This document shows positions 40,978 through 50,146 of a stretch of 64,000 bases of DNA, in pieces; position 1 is the first letter of the stretch; the number at the start of each line of letters is the position of its first letter. The notes under the pieces are model-generated. The model saw only the letters and a program-made list of their open reading frames with translations. It was not told the DNA's origin and made no database searches. A program made the position numbers and the translations under genes. The stretch is from positions 1,734,501-1,798,500 of the forward strand of contig NZ_CP012099.1 of assembly GCF_001182785.1 (NCBI RefSeq). Direction: 5' to 3'. This stretch comes from Bacillus thuringiensis. GTDB taxonomy: Bacteria > Bacillota > Bacilli > Bacillales > Bacillaceae_G.

Positions 40978-41610
40978 ATGGGTTACCTTTTATCGAAAGA
41001 AAAAGTGAAACGCTGGCCTAAAGATACGATAGCGGCGGGGCGTTGTCATACTGTTGGCCTTAAATCGGATGGTACAGTAGTAGCGGTGGGCCGAAATAAA
41101 GAAGGAGAATGCAATGTAAGCAGTTGGCAAGGTATTGTGGCAGTCACAGCGGGTGACTGGCATACAGTCGGTCTTAAATTGGATGGTACAGTAACGACTG
41201 TGGGGAATGATCGATATGGTCAATGCAATGTAAGTAGCTGGCGAGGTATTGTATCGGTCAAGGCTGGTTATCTTCATACTGTTGGTCTTAAACGAGACGG
41301 CACGGTGACGGCAGTGGGGAATGATAAACATAACCAGTGTGATGTAAGTGGCTGGAGAGACATTGTAGCAATAGCGGCTGGTACGAATCATACAATCGGA
41401 CTTAAATCAAACGGTACCGTGGTGGCAGTGGGCTGGAATGAGTATGGTCAATGTAACGTAAGCGATTGGCGCGATATTGTAGCGATAGCGGCTGGTTGTG
41501 CACATACAGTCGGTCTTAAATCAAACGGCACGGTGGTCGCGGTAGGTAATAATGAATTTGGCCAATGCGATGTAGATAGCTGGCGCGACATTCGGTTGCC
41601 TGGCGAATAG
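40978..41610 (+). CDS. RCC1-repeat protein
   Basis: After 15 unrelated residues the 210-residue protein is five near-identical RCC1-type repeats of 38 residues, each with A-G-x-x-H-T-V-G-L-K-x-D-G-T-V-x-x-V-G and a closing Q-C-x-V-x-x-W-R. Repeats begin at about residues 15, 53, 91, 129 and 167. RCC1 folds are usually seven-bladed propellers, so five blades may need to oligomerise or may vary in number between strains. There is no signal peptide, so it is likely cytoplasmic. AAGGAGG precedes the ATG. Binding partner unknown. Confidence 0.8.
   Translation: MGYLLSKEKVKRWPKDTIAAGRCHTVGLKSDGTVVAVGRNKEGECNVSSWQGIVAVTAGDWHTVGLKLDGTVTTVGNDRYGQCNVSSWRGIVSVKAGYLHTVGLKRDGTVTAVGNDKHNQCDVSGWRDIVAIAAGTNHTIGLKSNGTVVAVGWNEYGQCNVSDWRDIVAIAAGCAHTVGLKSNGTVVAVGNNEFGQCDVDSWRDIRLPGE
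41020..41592 (+). repeat. Five tandem 114-bp coding repeats
   Basis: The DNA underlying the RCC1 repeats is similar at base level, most clearly in the last two units (for example ATTGTAGCGATAGCGGCTGG and the preceding ATTGTAGCAATAGCGGCTGG). This points to expansion by recombination or slippage. Confidence 0.8.
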
Positions 41611-41832
41611 TCAATTTACAATAAATAATTAGTAATATTATTCTATTTTAGGAGTAATTATGGAATAGGATATGTACAAAATAATTAAACTTAAATCTAC
41701 TGAATAAGAATCTCTTTTGAAAAGGAATTCTTATTATTTTTCATAAAATGAGGGTCTAAATGGAATTTTTGAACAAACTATATTTCAAAATTACAGTAGA
41801 AGATATAAATAAAGTATAGAGGAGATAAAGGA
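41611..41832. other. Intergenic region with a terminator-like hairpin
   Basis: A hairpin at 41703-41740 (AATAAGAA...CTTTT/AAAAG...TTCTTATT followed by ATTTTT) probably ends the RCC1-gene transcript. Nothing else was recognised. Confidence 0.5.
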
Positions 41833-42033
41833 ATGCTTAAAAGGTTTTTACTTTCTTTACCGGATGTTTTACTTATATGTATCGTTCTCTACATAACGTA
41901 CACAAATTCTTTTAGTTTTGGACAGATGTTAGTAATTTCAATTGCAATCGGAATTATTGGTGGTCTTGCTATTAGAATTTGTAAGGATGTATTCACGTAT
42001 ATAAGGTGGTCAATTAAACAAAGAACAACTTGA
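41833..42033 (+). CDS. Small two-helix membrane protein
   Basis: The 66-residue product has two hydrophobic segments (about 5-23 and 29-48) and a basic C-terminus ending S-I-K-Q-R-T-T. GGAGATAAAGG precedes the ATG. The family is not recognised. Another single-helix microprotein gene follows by 31 bp, so the two are probably one transcript. Confidence 0.65.
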   Translation: MLKRFLLSLPDVLLICIVLYITYTNSFSFGQMLVISIAIGIIGGLAIRICKDVFTYIRWSIKQRTT

Positions 42034-42064
42034 ATATGTTCAATAGTTTTTAGGAGGGAATGAA

Positions 42065-42160
42065 ATGAATAAGAAAAAGAATAGAGTGAAAAACGAGATA
42101 GTACTTTGGTCACTAACAGCAATTGTTCTATTAATTGTATGGTACTTTTATCAAAAATAA
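42065..42160 (+). CDS. 31-residue single-helix membrane peptide
   Basis: ATG 42065 follows AGGAGGG by seven bases. The peptide starts MNKKKNRVKNEIVLW and has one hydrophobic helix (S-L-T-A-I-V-L-L-I-V-W-Y-F-Y) before a final Q-K. A positively charged start followed by one helix is typical of small inner-leaflet-anchored proteins. It is followed at once by a strong terminator, which supports it as a real end-of-operon gene. Confidence 0.65.
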   Translation: MNKKKNRVKNEIVLWSLTAIVLLIVWYFYQK

Positions 42161-42196
42161 AAACGCATCGTACTAAAAAAGCACGATGCATTTTTA
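42161..42196. terminator. Bidirectional terminator
   Basis: ACGCATCGT and its complement ACGATGC(A) with T-runs lie between the microprotein gene and msrA. Confidence 0.8.
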
Positions 42197-42733
42197 TTAT
42201 TTTTTTTGCCAATTTTCTTTTATAAAGTCTTCACGCCCAGATTTTTTTTGCTCAGTAGCATATTTCTCTGGATTCTTTTTATAGAAATGTTGGTGGTATT
42301 CCTCTGCTTCGTAAAAAGGTGCAGCAGGACGAATTTCAGTCACGATTGGATCTTTAAACATACCGCTTTCTGCAAGAGCTTGTTTTGATTTTTCAGCAAG
42401 CCCTTTTTGTGTTTCGTTATGATAAAAAATAGCGGTACGATAAGATGGACCACGGTCAAAAAATTGTCCGCCATCATCAGTTGGATCGATTTGTGGCCAA
42501 TATAAGTCTAGTAATTTTTGATAAGGAAAAATAGAAGGATCGAATGTAATTTGAACAACTTCTAAATGTCCAGATGTTCCAGCTTTTACTTGTTCATATG
42601 TTGGGTTTTCTACATGACCTCCTGCATAGCCAGAAAGTACTTTATGAATACCAGGAAGTTCATCAAATGGTTTTACCATGCACCAAAAGCAACCACCTGC
42701 GAAGGTTGCGAGTTCGTATGTTTTTTCGGACAT
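42197..42733 (-). CDS. msrA: Peptide methionine sulfoxide reductase A
   Basis: This enzyme reduces methionine-S-sulfoxide in proteins. The active motif G-G-C-F-W-C has catalytic Cys15 and Y-A-G-G-H is present. Length from the chosen start is 178 residues. I start at ATG 42733, nine bases after AGGAGG, not at the far upstream ATG (42796). There is no MsrB fusion. It is monocistronic. Confidence 0.93.
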   Translation of the reverse strand: MSEKTYELATFAGGCFWCMVKPFDELPGIHKVLSGYAGGHVENPTYEQVKAGTSGHLEVVQITFDPSIFPYQKLLDLYWPQIDPTDDGGQFFDRGPSYRTAIFYHNETQKGLAEKSKQALAESGMFKDPIVTEIRPAAPFYEAEEYHQHFYKKNPEKYATEQKKSGREDFIKENWQKK

Positions 42734-42823
42734 TGCTGTAATCCTCCTAAATGTATATGTTTTATATAGTATTATATAAATTGTTTTATTGCGCAATAAA
42801 AAAGATTTGAAAATATATGTTTT

Positions 42824-43582
42824 TTATAAACAAGATCCTCCGCTCACGTCAATTAATTGTCCAGTAACCCAGCGGCTGTCTGGAGAAGCAAGGAATGCAG
42901 CAGTATCGGCAATGTCTTCTACTTCACCTAAGCGATTGAAAGCGGAAATAGTAGTAGCGTACTGCTTCATCATCGGGTCGCTCAAGAGTTCTGCATTCAT
43001 ATCTGTTTTAATAAATCCTGGAAGTATTGCATTCACCGTTATTCCTCGTGCTCCAAGCTGTTTTGCTAGCGTAAAAGTCATTGTATTAATAGCGCCTTTC
43101 GTCATACTATATGCAACAAAATCAGGTAAAGAAATGCGGGTGGCAGCGGATGAAATATTAATAATTCGGCTATTGTCACGTAAACGTGGCAGTGCTTGTT
43201 GAATGATAAAGAATGGTGCTTTTGCATTTACTGAAAACATTCTATCAAAAAATTGTTCAGTCGTTTCTTCAATAAAAGCACCAGGACCAATGCCAGCATT
43301 GTTTATTAAAATATCAAATTGTGTTTCACCAGTGCGCATTTGTAATTCAGTATCTAAAGCGTTATAAAGGTTTTCTACACCGTGTAAGGATTCTAAATTT
43401 GCGCCGATAGAAAAAGCTTGGCCACCATCTGATCGAATTTCATGAACAGTTTCTTCAGCGTCATCTTTTCGATTACCGTAATGAACAGCAACCAATGCAC
43501 CGTCATTTGCTAAACGTTTAGCGATCGCTCGTCCAATTCCTCGGCTTGCTCCTGTAACTAACGCTACTTTCCCTTTTAACAT
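42824..43582 (-). CDS. Short-chain dehydrogenase/reductase
   Basis: The 252-residue classical SDR has T-G-A-S-R-G-I-G (NADP-type start), N-N-A-G, the catalytic Ser in I-N-I-S-S-A, Y-S-M-T-K and a C-terminal G-G-S-C-L. It is FabG-like, but a plain 3-oxoacyl-ACP reductase would normally lie in the fab cluster. The substrate is unknown. GAGGAGATGAGG precedes the ATG. Confidence 0.88.
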   Translation of the reverse strand: MLKGKVALVTGASRGIGRAIAKRLANDGALVAVHYGNRKDDAEETVHEIRSDGGQAFSIGANLESLHGVENLYNALDTELQMRTGETQFDILINNAGIGPGAFIEETTEQFFDRMFSVNAKAPFFIIQQALPRLRDNSRIINISSAATRISLPDFVAYSMTKGAINTMTFTLAKQLGARGITVNAILPGFIKTDMNAELLSDPMMKQYATTISAFNRLGEVEDIADTAAFLASPDSRWVTGQLIDVSGGSCL

Positions 43583-43727
43583 AGTTTCCTCATCTCCTCA
43601 TAAATTTTTCTTTATGTAGTAGTGCAAACATACTTAAGCAATATATGAGTGTATGTAAGTAATTCATTCCAATTTTGATTTGAGAAAAAATAAATAGAAT
43701 GAATTTCGATTTTTTTGAAAAAACATG

Positions 43728-43757
43728 TTGACAAGGAAAAGAACAACGTCCTATAAT
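43728..43757 (+). promoter_or_regulatory. Promoter of the ilv operon
   Basis: Consensus TTGACA (43728-43733) and TATAAT (43752-43757), spacer 18 bp. A weak CodY-box-like AATTTTCTAACTTT follows at about 43785-43798 (several mismatches to AATTTTCWGAAAATT). Confidence 0.75.
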
Positions 43758-43810
43758 ACGTGTAACAAATAAAAGTTAATTAAGAATTTTCTAACTTTAT
43801 ATGTTGTATA

Positions 43811-44105
43811 TGCAAAGAAGAGGAAAGTAGATGATTATGATCGTTTCAGAGAGCTACTCCAAGGCTGTGAGGGTAGTAACAATCGAATCATTGAAGATCG
43901 CCTCGGAGCATCGCTTGCGAAAGGGAAACTGAGTAGTGGGCGGCGGCATCGTCTCCGGTAAAAGGACGGGGGTCTAATTGGACCTACAAAGCTTATATTT
44001 CGTGAGAAGTATAAGGAAGCTGAGTGGTACCGCGAAACTCTCGCCTCAGCAATCAAAGCTACTAAATTGTAGTAGTTGATTGCTGAGGCGAGAGTTTTTA
44101 TTTTT
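43811..44105 (+). promoter_or_regulatory. First T-box riboswitch of the ilv operon, Ile specifier
   Basis: Stem I begins near 43811 with CAGAGAGCTAC and carries specifier ATC at 43897-43899 (context G-A-A-G-ATC). The T-box GAGTGGTACCGCG is at 44022-44034. A long terminator hairpin (44036-44105, 5' arm ACTCTCGCCTCAGCAATC) ends in T5ATTTTT. Confidence 0.92.
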
Positions 44106-44122
44106 AAAATAGAATACGATAA

Positions 44123-44413
44123 TGCGTAGAAGAGGAGAGTAAATGATAAAAATTGTTTCAGAGAGCTGCCCAGAAGCTGTGAGGGTGGTAACAATTTCAT
44201 CATTGAAGATCACCTCGGAGCACTACTTTTGAAAACTAGTAAAAAGCAGCGGAGTTGTTTCCGATAGAAAAACAAAAAGTCTAATTGGACTTGCAGAGCT
44301 TATATTTCGTGAGGAGTATAAGGAAGCTGAGTGGTACCACGATTCCCTCGTCTCAGCAATGGATTGCTACAAGTATGTAAGTAATCGATTGTTGAGACGA
44401 GTATATTTTTAAG
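44123..44413 (+). promoter_or_regulatory. Second, partly degenerate Ile T-box
   Basis: This is a tandem copy with specifier ATC at 44209-44211. Its T-box core reads TGGTACCACG (44331-44341) where the first has TGGTACCGCG, so one of the conserved bases is changed. The terminator (44346-44413) ends in an interrupted TATATTTTT. It may be weaker than the first. Confidence 0.85.
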
Positions 44414-44443
44414 GGTTATATACTGAATATTCTGTTAAAAATA

Positions 44444-44476
44444 CTCATCTCAGCAATCGATGTAGAAATAGATTGC
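44444..44476 (+). repeat. Vestige of a third T-box terminator arm
   Basis: CTCATCTCAGCAATCGAT repeats the 5' arm of the two upstream terminators (CTCGTCTCAGCAATGGAT). A short GATTGC follows, but no antiterminator or T-run is left. Confidence 0.55.
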
Positions 44477-44508
44477 AAAAAATAGAGAAAAAAGAGGAGC
44501 GATGTGAG

Positions 44509-45408
44509 ATGGGAAACCAGTACATTTACATGAATGGGGAATTTGTAGAAAAAGAAAAGGCAGTTGTTTCAGTATATGATCACGGTTTTTTATACGGAGA
44601 CGGTGTATTTGAAGGGATTCGTAGTTACGGAGGAAATGTATTTTGTTTAAAAGAACATGTGAAACGATTGTATGAATCAGCGAAATCTATTTTACTAACA
44701 ATTCCGATGACGGTAGAAGAAATGGAAGAAGCAGTTTTACATACACTTCAAAAAAATGAATATACTGATGCTTACATTCGCTTAATTGTCTCAAGAGGAA
44801 AAGGTGACTTAGGGCTCGATCCGAGAAGTTGTGTGAAGCCGAGCGTAATTATCATTGCAGAACAATTAAAGTTATTCCCACAAGAATTTTATGATAATGG
44901 GCTAAGCGTTGTATCTGTTGCATCGAGACGTAATACACCAGACGCGTTAGATCCACGTATTAAGTCAATGAATTATTTAAATAACGTACTTGTAAAAATT
45001 GAAGCGGCGCAAGCAGGAGTGTTAGAGGCTCTTATGTTAAATCAACAAGGATATGTTTGTGAAGGTTCTGGTGATAATGTTTTCGTTGTGAAAGATGGAA
45101 AAGTATTAACCCCGCCATCCTATTTAGGAGCATTAGAAGGTATTACGAGAAATAGTGTTATCGAGCTATGTGAGCGACTGAGTATTCCGTGTGAGGAAAG
45201 ACCGTTCACTCGCCATGATGTATATGTAGCAGATGAAGTATTTTTAACAGGAACAGCAGCGGAGTTAATTCCAGTTGTAAAAGTTGATTCGAGAGAAATT
45301 GGAGATGGGAAACCAGGAAGTGTAACGAAACAATTGACCGAAGAATTTAAAAAATTAACGAGAGAAAGAGGAGTACGTGTTCCCGGGCTGACGGAAAGCT
45401 TAGCGTAA
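44509..45408 (+). CDS. ilvE: Branched-chain-amino-acid aminotransferase
   Basis: This PLP enzyme interconverts branched-chain 2-oxo acids and Val, Ile, Leu. It is a fold-type IV, 299-residue protein. The PLP lysine lies in I-K-S-M-N-Y-L-N-N (near 159), followed by E-G-S-G-D-N-V-F and a T-G-T-A-A-E-L loop. I chose ATG 44509, just after GAGGAGCGATGTGAG. It is the first gene of ilvEBNCDA and sits directly behind two Ile T-boxes, so tRNA-Ile charging governs the operon. Confidence 0.93.
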   Translation: MGNQYIYMNGEFVEKEKAVVSVYDHGFLYGDGVFEGIRSYGGNVFCLKEHVKRLYESAKSILLTIPMTVEEMEEAVLHTLQKNEYTDAYIRLIVSRGKGDLGLDPRSCVKPSVIIIAEQLKLFPQEFYDNGLSVVSVASRRNTPDALDPRIKSMNYLNNVLVKIEAAQAGVLEALMLNQQGYVCEGSGDNVFVVKDGKVLTPPSYLGALEGITRNSVIELCERLSIPCEERPFTRHDVYVADEVFLTGTAAELIPVVKVDSREIGDGKPGSVTKQLTEEFKKLTRERGVRVPGLTESLA

Positions 45409-45424
45409 ATAAGGAGAGGAGTTA

Positions 45425-47146
45425 ATGGAAATGAAGCAGCAGTATACAGCGTATGAGAAATTACAGTATGAAGAAATGACAGGCGCTGGGCATGTGATTC
45501 AATGTTTAAAGAGATTAGGTGTAACGACCGTTTTCGGCTATCCGGGCGGAGCAATCTTGCCAATATACGATGCTTTATACGAAAGTGGTTTGAAACATGT
45601 TTTAACTCGTCATGAACAAGCTGCCATTCATGCGGCTGAAGGATATGCGAGAGCTTCTGGAAAGGTCGGGGTAGTCTTTGCTACCTCTGGCCCAGGGGCG
45701 ACAAATTTAGTTACGGGTTTAGCAGACGCTTATATGGATTCGATTCCTTTAGTTGTCATTACCGGGCAAGTTGCAACGCCTTTAATTGGTAAAGATGGAT
45801 TTCAAGAAGCAGATGTTGTTGGAATTACAGTACCTGTTACGAAGCATAATTACCAAGTTCGTGATGTAAATCATGTATTACGAATTGTGCAAGAAGCTTT
45901 TTACATCGCCGAAAGCGGACGACCCGGACCAGTATTAATTGATATTCCAAAAGATGTTCAAAATGCAAAAGTCACCAGTTTCTTTAATGAAGAAGTTGAT
46001 ATTCCGGGGTACAAACCAGAACTTGTACCAGACAGCATGAAACTTAGAGAGGTGGCTAAAGCAATTTCAAAATCTAAGCGTCCACTTCTTTATATTGGAG
46101 GAGGTGTCATTCATTCAGGTGGATCCGATGAACTCTTCGAATTCGCAAGGGAGAACCGTATTCCAGTCGTTTCAACTTTAATGGGACTTGGTGCATATCC
46201 ACCGGATGATCCATTGTTTCTAGGGATGCTTGGTATGCATGGGACATACGCTGCTAATATGGCGGTAACAGAATGTGATTTACTACTTGCATTAGGTGTT
46301 CGCTTCGATGATCGTGTAACAGGAAAATTAGAACTTTTTTCTCCAAACTCGAAAAAAGTACATATTGATATTGATTCTTCTGAGTTTCATAAAAATGTAA
46401 CTGTAGAACATCCGATTGTTGGTGATGTAAAAAAAGCGTTACACATGCTGTTACATATGTCTATTTATACACAAACAGACGAATGGCTTCAGAAAGTAAA
46501 GACATGGAAAGAAGAATATCCACTTTCTTATAAGCAAAAAGAATCTGAGTTAAAACCACAGCATGTGATCAACTTAGTAAGTGAATTAACGAATGGTGAA
46601 GCGATTGTCACAACAGAAGTAGGTCAGCATCAAATGTGGGCTGCTCACTTCTATAAAGCAAGAAAACCTCGGACGTTCCTTACCTCTGGAGGATTAGGAA
46701 CAATGGGGTTTGGTTTTCCAGCAGCAATTGGTGCTCAGCTAGCTAAAAAAGAAGAACTTGTCATTTGTATTGCAGGTGACGCTTCTTTTCAAATGAACAT
46801 TCAAGAACTACAAACAATTGCTGAAAATAACATCCCTGTAAAAGTATTTATCATAAATAACAAATTTTTAGGGATGGTAAGGCAATGGCAAGAAATGTTT
46901 TATGAAAATCGTTTATCAGAATCAAAAATTGGATCACCAGATTTTGTGAAAGTAGCAGAAGCTTATGGAGTAAAGGGATTAAGAGCAACAAATTCAACCG
47001 AGGCAAAACAAGTGATGTTAGAAGCATTTGCTCACGAAGGTCCTGTCGTAGTTGATTTTTGTGTAGAAGAAGGTGAAAACGTATTTCCGATGGTTCCGCC
47101 AAACAAAGGGAATAACGAAATGATTATGAAGAGGTGGGAAGAATGA
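45425..47146 (+). CDS. ilvB: Acetolactate synthase large subunit
   Basis: This ThDP-dependent enzyme forms acetolactate or acetohydroxybutyrate. The 573-residue protein has the N-terminal glutamate site (R-H-E-Q-A-A-I-H-A-A-E-G), the FAD/middle domain, and the C-terminal ThDP motif G-D-A-S-F-Q-M-N-I-Q-E-L. The start follows AAGGAGAGGAG. The gene overlaps the small-subunit start by 4 bp (ATGA), so the two are translationally coupled. Confidence 0.95.
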   Translation: MEMKQQYTAYEKLQYEEMTGAGHVIQCLKRLGVTTVFGYPGGAILPIYDALYESGLKHVLTRHEQAAIHAAEGYARASGKVGVVFATSGPGATNLVTGLADAYMDSIPLVVITGQVATPLIGKDGFQEADVVGITVPVTKHNYQVRDVNHVLRIVQEAFYIAESGRPGPVLIDIPKDVQNAKVTSFFNEEVDIPGYKPELVPDSMKLREVAKAISKSKRPLLYIGGGVIHSGGSDELFEFARENRIPVVSTLMGLGAYPPDDPLFLGMLGMHGTYAANMAVTECDLLLALGVRFDDRVTGKLELFSPNSKKVHIDIDSSEFHKNVTVEHPIVGDVKKALHMLLHMSIYTQTDEWLQKVKTWKEEYPLSYKQKESELKPQHVINLVSELTNGEAIVTTEVGQHQMWAAHFYKARKPRTFLTSGGLGTMGFGFPAAIGAQLAKKEELVICIAGDASFQMNIQELQTIAENNIPVKVFIINNKFLGMVRQWQEMFYENRLSESKIGSPDFVKVAEAYGVKGLRATNSTEAKQVMLEAFAHEGPVVVDFCVEEGENVFPMVPPNKGNNEMIMKRWEE

Positions 47147-47373
47147 GTCATACTTTTTCACTCGTTATTCATAACGAGCCAAGCGTCTTATTACGTATAA
47201 GTGGGATTTTTGCTCGGCGTGGTTATTATATTTCTTCTTTACATTTAAACGAAAGAGATACTAGTGGTGTTTCTGAAATGAAACTCACAGCAGTTTGTAC
47301 TGAAAATGAAGCGATATTACTTGTTAGTCAGTTGAAAAAATTAATTGATGTTCTGCAAGTAAATAAATTATAA
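47143..47373 (+). CDS. ilvN: Acetolactate synthase small subunit, short single-ACT form
   Basis: The 76-residue protein is one ACT domain ([26 protein letters not shown]). Typical Firmicute IlvN/IlvH proteins are about twice as long with a second regulatory domain, so this resembles E. coli IlvM in size. The start overlaps the ilvB stop (ATGA) and follows GAGGTGGG. Lack of the C-terminal domain could change valine feedback. Confidence 0.9.
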   Translation: MSHTFSLVIHNEPSVLLRISGIFARRGYYISSLHLNERDTSGVSEMKLTAVCTENEAILLVSQLKKLIDVLQVNKL

Positions 47374-47387
47374 GGGGTGTATGGAAT

Positions 47388-48395
47388 ATGAAAACATATT
47401 ATGAAAAAGATGCAAATGTAGAGTTATTACAAGGAAAAACTGTTGCAGTAGTTGGTTATGGATCACAAGGTCATGCGCAAGCACAAAATTTACGTGATTC
47501 TGGTGTAGAAGTTGTAGTTGGTGTTCGTCCTGGTAAGTCGTATGAAGTAGCGAAAGCTGATGGATTTGAAGTAATGTCTGTTTCAGAAGCGGTTCGAACC
47601 GCACAAGTTGTACAAATGTTATTGCCAGATGAACAGCAAGCTCATGTGTATAAAGCAGAGGTAGAAGAGAATCTTCGTGAAGGACAAATGTTACTTTTCT
47701 CGCATGGATTTAACATTCACTTCGGACAAATTAATCCGCCAAGTTACGTAGATGTAGCGATGGTCGCGCCAAAAAGTCCAGGTCATCTCGTTCGCCGTGT
47801 ATTTCACGAAGGAAATGGTGTTCCAGCATTAGTCGCAGTGCATCAAGATGCGACGGGAACAGCGCTACATGTAGCACTGGCGTATGCAAAAGGTGTAGGG
47901 TGTACACGTGCGGGGGTAATTGAAACGACATTCCAAGAAGAAACCGAAACGGACTTATTTGGAGAGCAAGCTGTACTTTGCGGCGGGGTAACTGCACTTG
48001 TGAAGGCTGGATTCGAAACGTTAACGGAAGGTGGGTATCGTCCTGAAATTGCATACTTTGAATGTTTGCATGAATTAAAGCTAATTGTCGATTTAATGTA
48101 CGAAGGTGGATTAACGACTATGCGCCATTCTATTTCAGATACGGCAGAGTTTGGAGATTATGTAACAGGATCGAGAATTGTTACAGATGAAACGAAGAAG
48201 GAAATGAAGCGTGTTCTTACGGAAATTCAGCAAGGTGAATTTGCGAAGAAATGGATTTTAGAAAATCAAGCAGGGCGTCCGACGTATAATGCAATGAAAA
48301 AAGCAGAGCAAAATCATCAGTTAGAAAAAGTAGGAGCAGAGCTTCGTGAAATGATGAGCTGGATTCATGCACCGAAAGAATTAGTAAAGAAATAG
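47388..48395 (+). CDS. ilvC: Ketol-acid reductoisomerase
   Basis: This NADPH- and Mg-dependent isomeroreductase acts on acetolactate. The 335-residue class I enzyme has a Rossmann motif [10 protein letters not shown], the cofactor loop [16 protein letters not shown] and the metal-site helix of the knotted C-terminal domain (T-D-L-F-G-E-Q; E-C-L-H-E-L). AAGGGG precedes the ATG. Group members commonly have a second ilvC elsewhere. Confidence 0.95.
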   Translation: MKTYYEKDANVELLQGKTVAVVGYGSQGHAQAQNLRDSGVEVVVGVRPGKSYEVAKADGFEVMSVSEAVRTAQVVQMLLPDEQQAHVYKAEVEENLREGQMLLFSHGFNIHFGQINPPSYVDVAMVAPKSPGHLVRRVFHEGNGVPALVAVHQDATGTALHVALAYAKGVGCTRAGVIETTFQEETETDLFGEQAVLCGGVTALVKAGFETLTEGGYRPEIAYFECLHELKLIVDLMYEGGLTTMRHSISDTAEFGDYVTGSRIVTDETKKEMKRVLTEIQQGEFAKKWILENQAGRPTYNAMKKAEQNHQLEKVGAELREMMSWIHAPKELVKK

Positions 48396-48441
48396 AGTAA
48401 GAGAGTATAAATGAAAAATATGTAAGAGGGGATTTGACAAG

Positions 48442-50115
48442 ATGAGAAGTGACATGATTAAAAAAGGTTTTGATAAAGCACCGCATCGTAGTTTATTAAA
48501 AGCAACTGGTTTGAAAGATGAAGATTTTGATAAACCTTTCATAGCGATTTGTAATTCTTTTATTGAAATTATTCCAGGGCATAAACACTTGAACGAGTTT
48601 GGGAAACTTGTAAAAGAGGCAGTTCGCGCGGCAGGTATGGTACCATTCGAATTCAATACAATTGGAGTTGACGATGGTATTGCGATGGGACATATCGGTA
48701 TGCGTTATTCTCTTCCGAGTCGTGAAATTATTGCAGATTCAGTAGAAACGGTTGTAAATGCACACTGGTTTGACGGCATGATTTGTATCCCAAACTGTGA
48801 CAAAATTACACCAGGTATGATGATGGCTGCACTACGTATTAATATTCCGACTGTGTTTGTTTCAGGCGGCCCGATGGCAGCAGGAAAAACATCTAAAGGA
48901 GAAGTTGTTGACCTGAGTTCCGTTTTTGAAGGAGTAGGAGCTTATCAATCTGGGAAAATTTCAGAAGAAGAATTAAAAGATATTGAAGATCATGGCTGTC
49001 CATCTTGTGGCTCTTGTTCGGGTATGTTTACCGCGAACTCTATGAATTGTTTATGTGAAGTGTTAGGTTTAGCTCTTCCTGGTAACGGGAGTATTTTAGC
49101 AATTGATCCAAGACGCGAAGAGTTAATTAAACAAGCAGCAGAGAAATTGAAAATTTTAATTGAAAGAGATATTAAGCCGCGTGATATTGTAACAGAAGAA
49201 GCGATTGACGATGCTTTTGCACTTGATATGGCGATGGGTGGATCAACGAATACAGTATTACATACGCTAGCACTCGCACAAGAGGCAGGACTAGATTATG
49301 ATATGAATCGTATTGATGCAGTTTCAAGACGTGTACCCCATTTATGTAAAGTAAGTCCAGCCTCAAATTGGCATATGGAAGATATTGATCGTGCGGGCGG
49401 GATTAGTGCAATTTTGAAAGAGATGAGCCGGAAAGAAGGAGTACTTCATCTTGATCGAATAACTGCTACGGGGCAAACATTAAGAGAAAATATTGCTGAG
49501 GCAGAGATTAAAGATAAGGAAGTTATTCACTCTCTCGAAAACCCTCATAGTGAGGAAGGAGGATTGCGTATATTAAAAGGCAACCTTGCGAAAGATGGAG
49601 CGGTTATTAAAAGCGGTGCAACAGAGGTAAAGCGTTTTGAAGGACCTTGCGTTATTTTTAATTCACAAGATGAGGCACTTGCTGGCATTATGCTTGGGAA
49701 AGTGAAAAAAGGAGATGTAGTTGTCATTCGTTATGAAGGACCAAGAGGTGGCCCTGGTATGCCAGAAATGTTAGCCCCAACATCAGCAATTGCTGGAATG
49801 GGATTAGGTGCTGAGGTTGCATTATTAACGGATGGACGTTTCTCTGGAGCTTCACGTGGAATTTCAGTAGGACATATTTCACCAGAAGCAGCAGCTGGCG
49901 GGATGATTGCACTTCTTGAACAAGGGGATATTGTATGTATTGATGTTGAAGAACGCTTACTAGAAGTAAGAGTGAGTGATGAAGAATTAGATAAGCGTAA
50001 AAAAGAATGGAAACGACCAGAACCGAAAGTAAAAACTGGCTGGCTTGGACGTTATGCACAAATGGTAACATCGGCGAATACAGGGGCTGTTCTGAAAATC
50101 CCACATTTTGATTGA
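48442..50115 (+). CDS. ilvD: Dihydroxy-acid dehydratase
   Basis: This Fe-S enzyme dehydrates dihydroxyisovalerate and its homologue. The 557-residue protein has the cluster/metal cysteines in C-N-S, I-P-N-C-D-K and [11 protein letters not shown], and the C-terminal [11 protein letters not shown] motif. The ATG follows GAGGGG. It is in operon between ilvC and ilvA. Confidence 0.95.
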   Translation: MRSDMIKKGFDKAPHRSLLKATGLKDEDFDKPFIAICNSFIEIIPGHKHLNEFGKLVKEAVRAAGMVPFEFNTIGVDDGIAMGHIGMRYSLPSREIIADSVETVVNAHWFDGMICIPNCDKITPGMMMAALRINIPTVFVSGGPMAAGKTSKGEVVDLSSVFEGVGAYQSGKISEEELKDIEDHGCPSCGSCSGMFTANSMNCLCEVLGLALPGNGSILAIDPRREELIKQAAEKLKILIERDIKPRDIVTEEAIDDAFALDMAMGGSTNTVLHTLALAQEAGLDYDMNRIDAVSRRVPHLCKVSPASNWHMEDIDRAGGISAILKEMSRKEGVLHLDRITATGQTLRENIAEAEIKDKEVIHSLENPHSEEGGLRILKGNLAKDGAVIKSGATEVKRFEGPCVIFNSQDEALAGIMLGKVKKGDVVVIRYEGPRGGPGMPEMLAPTSAIAGMGLGAEVALLTDGRFSGASRGISVGHISPEAAAGGMIALLEQGDIVCIDVEERLLEVRVSDEELDKRKKEWKRPEPKVKTGWLGRYAQMVTSANTGAVLKIPHFD

Positions 50116-50146
50116 GCCAATTTAAAAGAGATAAGGATGATATATA

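Noticed and set aside
41020..41592. CRISPR-like array in the 114-bp repeats
   Set aside because: The repeats are coding, keep frame, and encode RCC1 blades; there are no unique spacers.
43835..44203. 122-codon minus-strand frame across the ilv T-box leaders
   Set aside because: It runs through two recognisable riboswitches and a terminator; the open frame is due to the duplicated RNA element.
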